NCBI GenBank assembly: GCA_002049455.2
Contig: KV918822.1
Location: forward strand, 1-64,000
Origin: Porphyra umbilicalis
Lineage: Eukaryota; Rhodophyta; Bangiophyceae; Bangiales; Bangiaceae
DNA length: 64,000 bases
Direction: 5' to 3'
Position numbers and translations under genes: made by a program. The first letter of the stretch is position 1. Every line of letters begins with the position of its first letter. The notes below the pieces were generated by a model. It was given only the letters and a program-made list of their open reading frames with translations. It did not search any database and was not told where the DNA came from. Below are positions 1 through 10,628 of the stretch, in pieces.

Positions 1-1468
1 GGGCTCTCAGCAACCTGACCTCGACCATCTGATATGGCCTCACAGCCACCACTCCCGGTGGGCCTATCAGAGGCAGTAGGTCTGGCAGCCTCGTCAGACG
101 TAGACGTGGTTCGCGAGTCGGCGCCTTTGTGGCCTTCAACGTCGTTGCGGCAGAGCTCTGCGGCGTACTTCACAGGTGCCGCGACCGGCCACCCACAGGC
201 ACATCAGGGGTGTGTGCCGACGCGATCCCGATTGCGCCACGGGCTGCCAGTTGACCTCGCGCTGCGGGAGTCAGCTGTCAATGGGTGGGACTGAACGAGG
301 ATGGCTTTTGCCGGGACGGGCAGCCACCTCCGGGCGGGCACCTGGTGCGTGCTCGCCTGGCGGTGTGCGAAGTCGTTGCAGTGGAAGCCAAGTGGCGACT
401 AACCCTCCTACAAGTGATGTCCACTCAAGTTCTAGATCACCCTGCTATGTAACTGGGAGAGCAATTGTGCCCATAATCGGCCTTCCTGGCACTGTGGAGC
501 AGGGAAAAAATTACTTCCGGTTTCGGCACGCATATTGTAGCCCACCTGTTCCTACATGCCTGTCATGTGCGTCAGGGTGCGACGTAAGCGGATATTGACT
601 GTACTCAGATCCGGAGCGAACAACTGATGGAAAGGCTGCTTCCCCGATGGACGCACGGCACTGGATCCTGGCGTTTCCTTCATCGTTACACCGCGCGGCA
701 CATCCGCGGGTCCTACGTATCACTTGTCGGCTCACGCCGTGCATTGGAGGGACCCGCATGAGTGCGGCCAGGCTCTGTCACTGCATACCACCCGCCATCA
801 TGGCACGGTGGTGGAGACCGAAGACCAGCCGCGTGTCCACAGATCCGGCGCCGCGGCTGGCAAGGCGTGTCGCGCGCGCTGCGTAGCAAGCCCCTGCGCA
901 AGCGGACAGTGTCAGCGCCTCGTATGTGGCTCGCAATGAATGGAAACCGAAACCGCCTTGGCGGACAGGCTCAGACCGAGGTGCTGTTTCACTCCCTCTG
1001 TGGGGACCCCCTGGTGGTTCCGGGTCTGTTCGTCAGCCTGTGCCGACCACCGCGGGGGGATGACGCGGCTGGTCAGCACGGCCACGCGGGAAGTGATATC
1101 ATATTTATGATGGAGACGTGCAGTTGGCCGCGCGCTTGGCTCGCCGGATCCATCTGGTGGCTCGACACGAGACACAACTGTTGCGGTTGTGGTTACGCTC
1201 GTCGGTTCCAGTTGAAAATTGCATACTTTCATCGGGGTTCCCCAGCGGGCCCCAGGTTTGGTACATACTTTGGCCACGGCGATCGATCCACTTGATCCGA
1301 GCCGCGCCGCACCCCACGGCCGTCGCCCCACTCTGGCCGACGCGCCGCGCCGGCGCCGACCCACCCCGCCCCCTCCCCCCCCCCCCACCCCCACCTCCCC
1401 GCCCCCGCCACCCCCCGGTGGATCCCTTCCCCCCCCCCCCCCCCCCTCCCCCGCCCCCCCCCCCCACC
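1..1468. other. 5' flank without recognisable gene
   Basis: I find no protein that looks real on either strand. Open frames here are short, use non-ATG starts or are antisense shadows. Base composition is ordinary up to about 1300 and then becomes a C-rich tract leading directly into the EF-Ts start codon. Confidence 0.5.
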
Positions 1469-2529
1469 ATGGCCAACGCCGCCCTCCTCGCGGCCATCCG
1501 CACCCTCCGCGCGCGCACGGGCGCGCCCGTCGGGGCCGTCAAGGCCGCCCTCGACGCGGCCGCCCTGGACGTGGACGCGGCCGCCGCGGCGCTGCGCGCG
1601 GCGGGCGCCGCCGCCGCCGCGCGGCGGGGAGACCGCCCCGCCGCCGACGGCGGCGTGCGCGCCGTCACGGTCAGCGGCAGCCGCACGGGCGGCGGGGGGA
1701 GGACGACGCCCGCCCTCGGGGTGCTCGTGGAGGTGGCGTCGGAAACGGATTTCGTCGCGCGCACCCCCGCCTTTGCGGCGCTCCTCGACGCCACCGCCGC
1801 CGCCGCCGCCGACCGCCTCGCCGCCGCCGCGGCCGTGGCGGGGGGGGGGGGGTGGTGCGGGGCGTCGCCACCCCCATCCCGCGGTCGGCGCTCCTCGGCG
1901 GGGGCGCCGCCGGTGCCGCCGTTGCGGGCGCCCTCGCCGACGCGTCGGTGGCGCTTGGGGAGCGGGTCCACCTCCGCCGCGCGGCGGGGCTCGTCGCGCC
2001 CCCGGGGGGGCTCGTTGCCGCCTACATGCACGGCCGCCCGACGGGGCGGGCGCCGGCGGCGGCGGCCGCATCGGCGTCCTCGTCGCCCTCGGACCGGCCG
2101 ACGGGGCGGGGGGGTGGCGGGCGACGACGGGCCACCGCCGGCGGCGGCGCTCGACCGCCTCGGCCGGGCGGTGGCGATGCACGTGGCGGCGGCGGATCCG
2201 GCCTACCTCTCGGCCGCCGACGGCGGCGCCGCCGCGGCGGCGGCGGCCGAGGCGGCCGCCGCCGCCGCGTCGCCGGCGGCGGCGGCCAAACCCCCGCCCG
2301 TCGTGGACCGGATTGTGGCGGGGCGCGTCGCCGCGTGGCGCGAGCGCGTCGTCCTCGAGGAGCAAGAGTTTTTGGCGGCAGAGGGGGAGGGGGGCGCGTC
2401 GCCGACGCCGTCGCGGGGGGGGGGGGGGCGTCGACGGCCTGCGCGTCACGGGGTTTGTGCGCTTTGCGGTGGGGGAGGGGGGGGGGGGGGGGGGGGGACG
2501 AACCGTCGACGGCGGGGGGGGGGGCGTGA
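1469..2529 (+). CDS. tsf: Organelle-type translation elongation factor Ts, frame broken at G runs
   Basis: EF-Ts is the guanine-nucleotide exchange factor for EF-Tu in bacterial-type (plastid or mitochondrial) translation. The ATG at 1469 lies in a CCACCATGG context behind a C-rich leader and begins directly with the UBA-like N-terminal domain (residues 1-45). The family signature SETDFVAR is at residues 91-98. Further family segments follow in other frames: GERVHLRR, then AAYMHG, GRIGVLVAL, AVAMHVAAADPAYL, RVVLEEQEFL and VTGFVRFAVGEG. They are collinear but spread over three frames. Changes fall at a 13-G run (1840-1852), near 2045-2070, near a 7-G run (2108-2114) and at a 14-G run (2415-2428). 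The stop at 2527-2529 is the best guess because another G run precedes it. No transit peptide is visible, so an upstream exon may be missing. The next gene converges on it. Confidence 0.8.
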
Positions 2530-2828
2530 GCGCGCCGCCGCCGGCGGGCGGGCAAGCGCGCGGGCGGGCGGTCCACCACGCCCGCCCGCGGCGGCGGCGG
2601 GGGCGGCAATCGGGCGGCCGCCGCCCTGGCACGCAACGGCCAATGTCCGCCGTGCGGCGGTGGGGCGGCCGCCGCCGCCGCCTGCGCACGCGGCGGCCAA
2701 ACGTCGGCGCACCCCCGCCGCGCCGCGCTGCCGCGCGGCGCGTCGCGCCCGCGCCCGCGCCCGTCGGCCGACGGCCCCCCGGGCAGGACCGCCGCGCACG
2801 CTGCGCAGCGGCGCGTGGGACAAGCACC

Positions 2829-2844
2829 AAAAAAAAAAAAAAAA
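2829..2844. repeat. A16 homopolymer between convergent genes
   Basis: A run of 16 A on the + strand lies between the 3' ends of EF-Ts and the PH-domain gene. It could be a terminator-like T tract for the minus-strand gene or a simple repeat. No further retrocopy signs are visible. Confidence 0.6.
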
Positions 2845-2927
2845 GATGACCGCCTTTGCGCCGGTCGCACCGGCGGCGGTGGCGCCGCGCCGCGCGCGCC
2901 CCGCCGCGCGCCCACCCCCCCCCCCCC

Positions 2928-3177
2928 CTAGCCCAACCCCCGCAGCGCCAAACTCCGCGCGTGCCCGCCGAGGAGCGTGCGGCTGGAGCCCGAGCCCGGG
3001 GTGGGCGCCCTCCCCCCCCCCCCCCCCCCCCCCTCCACCTCGGGCGGCGCCTCGGCGGCGGAGCGGCGGAGGACCTGCAGCCACAGGCGGCGGCCGCGCC
3101 CGTCGGCGGCCGCCAACACGTACTCCCGCGCCTCGGTGCGGATGACAAACGCGTGCGCGCCATCGTCATCGTCGCCC

Positions 3178-3212
<35 letters not shown>

Positions 3213-3588
3213 CGACAGGCCCGCACCCGCACCCGCACCATCCCCACCCCCACCAGCCGCCCCCCCCCCCCGCCCCCCCCCCCCCCCGTCACCGCCGAGC
3301 ACCGCCGCGCCCGCGAGGACGACCATGGTGCTCTTGGGCGCCCGGAGCCGCCCCCCCGCGTCGTAGCCAAAGAGGCAGAGGACGCGCCCAAAGTACGGGT
3401 GCCACACCACCGACGCCGAGTGGCGCTTCCACCGGCGGCGGCCAAAGAGGCGCGAGCGGAGGCCCGCCCCCGACCCCGAGCGGAGGAGCAGCTCCGACGG
3501 GAGCGCCGACGTCAGCCGCGCGAGCGTATCGTCGGGGGGGGGCCCGATGGCGCCGCGGGTGGGGGAGGCACCGCCGCCCCCGCCGCCC

Positions 3589-3625
<37 letters not shown>

Positions 3626-5422
3626 TGCCGCGGCGGCGGGCCGCCGCCGCTCCGCGTGCGGCGCGACCGCCACGGCCGTGGCGGCGGCGGCGGCGGCGCC
3701 CCCACCCCCGCCCCCTCCCCACCGCCCTTCCGTGTCGGCGACGACGGGCGGCGGCGGGGCGGCGGTGGCACGCAGGGGACGGGTTCCCCCCCCCCCCCCC
3801 CCCCCTCCCCCCCGTAAACCCCCCCCCCCCCCCTCCTGCGCCGCGTCATACTCGCGGAGCGCGGCGGCGAGGGCGGCCACCCCCTCCCCATCCACCGGGT
3901 GCGTGGCGCCCGGCACGCCCGCCGCCGCCGCCGCGGCGGCGGCCGAGTAGAAGGGGGCCACCCCCCCCCCCCCCCGCCCCCCCCGCCGCCGCCGCCCGTC
4001 GGCCCGTCGGCCGACGCGGCGGCGGCGGCGGCGAGCGCCGCCGCCCGCCGCACCGAGTAGCGACACAAGTCGGCGGTGGCGGCGCGGGAGTGGGGGTGCG
4101 CCGACAGGCGGGCGGGCGCGTCCACTTCCACCGCCGCCGCCGCCGAGGCGAGCGTCGACGCGGTCACTGGGGGGGGGGAGGGGGGGGGGGCGACGACGCA
4201 CCCCGCAACCCCCACCACCCCAGCCCCGCGGTCGGCGGCCGCCCCGACCGCACCCGCCGCACCCGCCGCCGCCGCCGCCGCCGCCGCACCCGCCGCCGCC
4301 GCCGCCGCCGCTGCCGACTCGGCGGCCGGTGGCGGGCGCGCCTTGGCCGCCGACGCGGCGGGGGGGGCCTTGGCCCCCGCCCGGTGCCGCCGGAGGGGCG
4401 GCACGCGGGCGGCGTCGGGGTCGGCATTCTCATCATCGGCGGGTGCGGGGGCGGGGGCGGGCGGGCGGGCGGCGGCGCGGGGCCGCCCCGCCGTGTCGCC
4501 GCCGCCACCGCCGCCGCCGGCCGCGCCCGTGGCGCGGCGGCGGCGGCTGCGCGGCGGCGGCGCCGCCGCCGCGCCCGCCGCGCCGACGGGCCCCCCCCGG
4601 CGGCGCCCGCCGACGCCGCGTCGACGGTCGACGTGGAGGCGGCGGCGCGGCGGCGCGGCGGCGGCGCGCGCCCCGCCGACCGCCCCCCCGCCGCCGCCGG
4701 CGGCATTGCACGGAGCGGCGGCACGGCGTGCACCGCCCCGCCGTCGGCGACCGCCGGCGCCACGCCGCCAGTGGCGGGCGCCCCCGCCGACGGGGGCGGC
4801 GCGTCAACAACCACATCCGACACAAAGGCGGTTGCGCCAGCCACCGCCGCACCGGCGGCGGCGGCGGCGGCGGCGGCGGCGCGCGACCGCGGCGGCGGCG
4901 GCGGCGCCGCGGCCGGCGGCGCCGCGGCGCCGCTGTCACCCCCGTGGAGGGGGTCCCCCCCCCCCCCGCCAACGGGGCCGACAGGGAGCGCCGCAGCGGG
5001 CGCCCGCCCACCCCCCCCCGGGCGGCGGCGGTGACGATGCCGACGGCGGGGGCGGCGCCTCGGGCGCCTCGCGGATGGTCGGCAGCCGCCCGCCCGCCGG
5101 TGACGCGCCGCCGGCCCCGGTCGGGCGCGGCTTGGCGAGGCGTGTGACCTGCCGCTTGAGCTGCTCGAGTTGCACAATGTAGGCGGCGGCGGTGGAGAAG
5201 GAGCGGGGGGGGGGGGGGGGGAGGCAGAGGGGGGGGGGGGGGGGTCCCCACCGACGGGGGGGGGGGGGGGGGCCGGGGAGACGCACGCGCGGCGTCGGGG
5301 GGGGGGGGGGGGGCGGGGGGGGTGCCCCCGCGGCGGGCACCCGCGCGGGCGCGGCGGGCGCGGCGGCGGCGGCCGGCACGGCCGCCGCCGCCGCCGCCGC
5401 GGCCGACGGCCGCACCGGCGGC

Positions 5423-5453
<31 letters not shown>

Positions 5454-6641
5454 GTGCCGCCGCCCGTGCCGCCGACGGCGGCGCCGACGCGGGCGGCGGC
5501 GGCGGCGGGGGCGGCGGGGGCGGCGGCGGGGGCGGGGGCGGGGGCGGGGGCGGCGGGGCGGCGGGGGACCCCCCCCCCCCTTGACGGCGGGGGCGCCCCC
5601 CCCCCCCCCCCCGGGGCGGGGGCGGGGCGGGGGCGGCGCCCTTGGACGCTTGCAAGTGGAGGAGCGCCAGCTTGAGCGCCTGCAAATCCCCGTGCATGAG
5701 GCACAGCGTGTCGTCGCCGGCGCCGAGGCGGTCGAGGAAGGCGTCGGCGGCGGGGACGGCGGCGGCGGGGGGGGGGGGCGGCGGCGGCGGCAGTGCCGCT
5801 GCCGACGCTGCCGACGGACCGTCGGCCGCCGCCGCCACCGGGGGGGGGGGGGGAGGGCGCGTGACGGGGTGCCCCCCGCCGCCGCCGCCGCCGCCGCCGC
5901 CACCGCGACGCGGCGCTCCATCTCCCGCACCTGCGCGACGAGGGCGGCGCCGTCGGGGGCGGCGGCCGCACCGCCGTCGGCGCGGGGGTGGTGGTGGTCG
6001 TGGTCGTGGTCCTGTCGAGGCCCAGCGGGCACCCCCCCCCCTCCTCGGCGGTGGCGGTGGCGGTGGCGGCGACGACCGCCTCGGCCCGATCGAGGGCCTC
6101 CCCCCCCAGGCGACGAGGCCCCGGATTTTGGCCACGTGGCCGCGCAACGACGCGGCGCGGGCGGCGCGGTCGGCGGCGGGGGCGCGGCGGGTGCGGGCGG
6201 CGGAGAGCGCCGCCTTGGCCGCCTTGGCCGCCGCCATCTCCGCGCGAAAGGTGGAGAGGAAGTCCCCCGTGTCGGGGGGGGTCACCGACGAGGAGGGGGG
6301 GAGCGGCGACGCCGCAGAGGCGGCGCACGTCCCGCCGGGCGTCGACGGGGAAGAGCCGAGGGAGGACGGCGGGCCGCCGCCGCCGCCGCCGCACCCGCCG
6401 CCGCCGCCGCCGCGTGCCGCCGAGGCGGCGGGGAGGGAGGCGGGGCCGGCGCCCGCCGGCGGCGGGCGGGTGGGGGTGGGGGTGGGGGTGGGGGTGCCCC
6501 CCGCCCCGCCCCCGTCGGCGCGCATCGCCGCCGCCCACGCGGGGGGGAGCGGCACGCCCCCGCCGCCCCCCGTGGAGCGCGTCGGGGGGCCGGGGGGATG
6601 GCCCGGGGGGGGGGGGGGGGGGTGCCCCCGCTCGACCCCAT
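2928..6641 (-). CDS. Low-complexity protein with C-terminal PH-like domain, frames broken
   Basis: Read on the minus strand, the last part (about 3560-2928) gives a pleckstrin-homology-like fold: a basic strand segment RRRWKRHSASVVWHP, a middle segment ending in STMVVLAGAAVLGG, and the closing helix with RRLWLQVLRRSAAE after FVIRTEAREYVLAAADG. Upstream, separated by Gly/Pro/Ala low complexity, are short plausible helical segments: FLSTFRAEMAAAKAAKAAL and HVAKIRGLVAW near 6250-6110, LVAQVREMERRV near 5940, DDTLCLMHGDLQALKLALL near 5700, and AAAYIVQLEQLKRQVTRLA near 5190-5135. They lie in different frames, separated by G/C runs such as 3534-3542 and the 8-C run near 6108. I treat them as one gene, but two genes are possible. 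The ATG at 6641 is only a candidate start. PH domains bind phosphoinositides or proteins; no other function is assignable. Confidence 0.45.
5524..5570 (+). repeat. GGGGGC tandem repeat, G-quadruplex-prone
   Basis: Iterated GGGGGC/GGGGCG units form several consecutive G runs. A second such tract (GGTGGG units) lies at about 6470-6497. Both sit inside the low-complexity minus-strand gene. Confidence 0.6.
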
Positions 6642-8380
6642 GACAAACAGCGCCGACGACGCGCGCGCCGTCACTCACACTCGGGCGGGGGGGGCGGGGC
6701 GGGTGGGGAGGGGGGGGGGGGGGAGGGGGGGGGGGGGCGCGCTGCCGCGTGAGCAAGGGCGGAGCAACAAACGGTGCGAGGGGGGGGGGGGGAAGAAGCG
6801 CAACACGGTGGTGCCACCGACGCGGTGCCCGCACCCGCCGACCACGCAGAGACGCGGAGGAGGCAGCCGCACCCGCCGCCGCCGTCGGGGGGGTGCCGAC
6901 GCGCGCGCGCGTGCGCCGAGACGGTCACCGCACCGCCCACGGGGGCGGCAATGAAGAGCGGCGGGCGGCAGCCGGCGGCGGCGCGCGCTGCCGTCCGATG
7001 CGCAGCGGCGGGTCGCCGCGCGCTCCCCCGCCGCCGCGTCGTCGACGCGGCCGCCGCTGGCGGCCGCGGGGACGCGCGCACCGACCACCCGCGCGGGCGC
7101 GGCGGGGGGCGCGCGCCAAAACGCCCGTGACCGCCCCCGCCGTCACGCTCTGCCGCCGGCGCGCGCGGGGGGGGGAGGGGGGGGGCGGAGGGCCCCCCCG
7201 GGGGTGGGCGCGCCCGCGCGTCGGGGGGGCCCCCGGCGGATGCACGGTGGACTCGCCCCCCCGCAAGCAACGCAACGGGTGCGACGGGGGCGGGCCGGGG
7301 GCGCGGCGCGCGCGGGGGCGGCACGGCGGCGCGCCCCCCCCCCCCCCTCCCCCGCGGTCGCCGGGGGGGGCCCGCCCCCCGCCGCCGTGCGCCCAAGCGG
7401 CGACCGCCCGCGCGGCGGCGCGGCGTAACGGTCGCGCGGGCGCGCGGGGGGCGGGGGGGGGCGCCGCCCGCCGCGTGGCGCCGCCCGCGCGCGCCGCCGG
7501 CCCCCGCGCCGCGGGCGGGGCGGCGGCACCGCGGGCGGCGGCGGGAGGCGGCGGGCGGCGGCGGGCGGGGCGACGGGCCGGCGCGCCAGCCGTTTCAGCG
7601 GCGCGCGCCGCGGGCGCGCGCCTCTGACGGGCGGGGGGTCCCCGCGCCCAATCCGCGGCGGCCGCGGGGCCGCGCGGCGGCGGCCGTGGCGCCAGGTCGG
7701 GGCGGCGGCGGGGGCGGCGGGGGGCGCAAAAAGGGCGGCAAGGGGCCGCGCGGATCGGGGGCGGTGGCACGGGTGAGCGGGGCCCCGCCATTGGATGGCG
7801 CAAGTCGGGAGAAATCCAAACCAGTCGCGATGCAAAAAAAAAGAATACGTCGCCCAGGCGATTCAAATTTAACTAGTAGAGCATTTGCTCGTGCGCATCG
7901 TCGCGAAAGTGGACCACCCCCATTGGGCCGCCCCGAGTGACAAGACCAACTGCCAATTGTGCAAGTAGCCAAAACGGGCGAGAGTGCAAATAGGTGCCAC
8001 CCGCTTGGTCGAGTGAGTCCATGCCAATTGCTAGTGACCCATTTCTATGCTGCCCATTCTGGTGGAACGGTGCGAGACAGGCACCGGGACGGTGCAGTGG
8101 GCTTGACACTCTCCGGACACGGCAGGCCGAGTGGTCGTGGGATCCATGGCAACCTCGTGCTCCATCGATCCCAGCCACTGGCGACACGCGGGTCGACCAC
8201 GGGTCCGCCATGACGTTATGGATCGCGTAATGGGGGGCCCCCTTTGCTGGTCGCAGGCGGCCGGCATCGTCACGATGGCGGCCGCCATGGACGGTCCACG
8301 CGGCGTCGAGACCGCCTCATTCCACGAAGTGTCTCGCAACCCGCCCAACCCCGTCAAGCGTCGGTAAACGAGGCAGCCCA
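6642..8380. other. Gene-free GC-rich stretch
   Basis: Up to about 7800 the DNA is extreme GC low complexity. Its long open frames on both strands are Arg/Pro/Ala/Gly-rich without domains, as expected from composition alone. From about 7800 composition normalises abruptly and no gene is recognisable. Confidence 0.5.
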
Positions 8381-8387
8381 ACAGAAA

Positions 8388-8492
8388 GCCGAACAGAATT
8401 CTCTGTTCGGCAACAGGCAAACAAACGCCGATCTGTTGGCCGGTCTGTTCGGGTGACAGACCCCGAACCAAACGCCATTCTGTTCGGCGCCA
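8388..8492. repeat. Left cluster of GAACAGA/CTGTTCGG motifs with hairpin
   Basis: The cluster includes a perfect 9-bp-arm hairpin (CCGAACAGA, 4-bp loop, TCTGTTCGG) followed by further direct CTGTTCGG copies. A matching cluster lies about 1.3 kb downstream. Multiple subterminal motifs of this kind are typical of DNA-transposon ends. Confidence 0.55.
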
Positions 8493-9687
8493 CTCTTGTC
8501 CTCTCTCGTGGGGGGCCCATGCATAAGGATGGGCCTCCCAGATGCTAGGCCGTCATGACCATAACGGCTCCAATGCAGGGCCTAACAAAGAACCTAGAGA
8601 AACGGCGTATATCTAAACAACTTAAACATGAGGCTATCTACTACTACATTTCCGCGTTGTCAATTCTACCAATAAGTACAGTACAAACTTCTCATGGTTG
8701 TCGGATGAGCGGCATTTTGACATCTCCGTGATAGACCTCAGAGTGGGGCTGCGCTCCACATCGCTGCCCACGCCACGTGCACCGCCGTCGTCGACGTCAT
8801 CTTCATCCACCGGATGCTACTGCTCTCTCTCTCGCAGCACGCCGCCGCCCTGCCGCGTTATCCCCCTACCCCCCTCATCCCCTTTCCCTGTCGTCCCTTT
8901 GCAGCATACTGCCATTACCTTGCCTTCCCACCCGCTCTGTTGATGCATTCCCTCCGGGGGCGCTTCCCGGGGGCACTTCTCAATGCCTAGCGTACGTTCC
9001 ATGTCACACCCCCCGCCCGCATATGCCTCCCCACCCCAACCCCCGGTGTGTTTCTCCTGGTCCCGCTCCTTTCACCCTCGCGTACACCGAACTCTTGATG
9101 CCGCTCGACGGTGGCTCTACGATTGTCTGTATGTGACGTGAGCTTGTTTTGTTTTCAACGTTGCTGACCATAGATGTATTGACTTGCGGCTGTGCTCAGT
9201 GTGTGCTTCACTTCATCTTTTGGGCACGGTGTTTCCTTCGCATGGTACTGTTGAAATGTCTGTGTTCATCGGGCTTTTGTTAGTCATTTTGAGCGCAGTG
9301 TTGGTAGCTCCCATATGTCTGTTTCTTCTTCTGCTCTTATCTCTTTCTTCTTTCTTGTTTGGGTGGTGCGGACACTCCGGGGTGGTGTAGTGGTGCACTA
9401 GGCATCAACCCTGTCTCGTGTTGTCCACGGGCGTCTTCATTGTGCCCGTGCTCGGCTGTGTTCTTTTTTCTTCGTGCTTTGTGCTGTGTTCGTCTTTGAA
9501 AGCGTTTAGCACAATGGAATGCACCGCATCGAGTTGTCGAGGGTCGAAATGCACATCCAATTCATCGCGCCCACCCACCTGGACTGCTTTGCGTTTTGTG
9601 CCGTTTAGCACTCAACCAGCTAATCAGACCGAAACTACTCACGCGCCACGTCTCATGTGCCCGTTTCTTCCCCACACTCGCGATCCA
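8493..9687. other. Lower-GC block between motif clusters
   Basis: This block is clearly less GC-rich and T-rich on the + strand near 9180-9500. I find no recognisable protein; the longest open frames encode short hydrophobic or low-complexity peptides. It may be the interior of a non-autonomous element defined by the flanking motif clusters. Confidence 0.4.
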
Positions 9688-9803
9688 GCGCCATGCACCC
9701 GAACAGCACCACTACAGAATCGCACCTGTTGTGCGTATGTTCGGAACAGCACAGTTGTGCGTCTGTTCGGGGCAGCAGCCCGAACAGAATCGCGTTCTGT
9801 TAC
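9688..9803. repeat. Right cluster of GAACAG/CTGTTCGG motifs with hairpin
   Basis: This contains several copies of CCGAACAG and TGTTCGG in both orientations. It ends in a hairpin with AACAGAA and TTCTGTT arms, mirroring the hairpin of the left cluster. Confidence 0.55.
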
Positions 9804-10628
9804 GGCCACCCCGTTTGCCGACGAACGCCGACCCATCCAGACCATTGAGATCGCCTGCGTGGATGGCGTCCACACACACGGTGGCCAATCTCGCGACGAG
9901 ACGCACCCGCCGCCGATCTTCGACTGCCGGCCATCGACAAGCGTACGCAGTCGGCCATCAGACACGACACCATCTTCGCTGCCACCGACTGGATCGTTTC
10001 AGGGACCTCTGCACCGGTGGAGGACGCTGTGTGGGACGCCGCAAGGCTTTCACTCAATCCTCGTGCGCCGCATCGCCAAGGTAGCGCGATAGCGAACGCA
10101 TCCGCCCTTGAAAACCACCACATGGGTGGTCCGTCCGTGTGGTCTGTCCACCCGCCTGCCCGGTACCCAATGAAGTGGATCGGTCTGGAGCAAGTTTCTT
10201 GCAGTAGGCACGTTTAAAAGATGCGTGGAGTCGTTTCTTCCTGTGGCTTACGCTGGATGGGCAATGTCCCGCCCTCGGCCGCGCCCTCGGGTGGATCCTG
10301 CGCAGCCACCGATGGCATCTCGTCCCCCGACTCTGTGGCTTGCTCGCTCTTTTGCATCCGCCACCGCAGCGTGGTCCCTCTGTGTGCACGGGAGGCCGTG
10401 TCCTCGGAGATCAAGGGCGGTGGTAGCGGTAGCGCTGCCATTGTCCGACCATGTCAATTGCTGCCCAATCCGCGGCGATCGCTGTGAACCGGATGGGGCG
10501 CCGTGGCGTGAACTCAACGCCGGCGGGTGAGTACAAGTAGACGGCTTGGGCAGGGGGAGTTCGGGGGACGAGTTCATTCCATACGGTCGCTCAAGCTCGT
10601 CTGCAGTCTTCCCCCTCTCTTCCTCAAC

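Noticed and set aside
4076-7866. Many long open frames on both strands (Arg/Pro/Ala/Gly-rich)
   Set aside because: At this GC content stop codons are rare in all frames. The frames overlap antisense, lack domains and often start at GTG, CTG or TTG, so most are compositional shadows.
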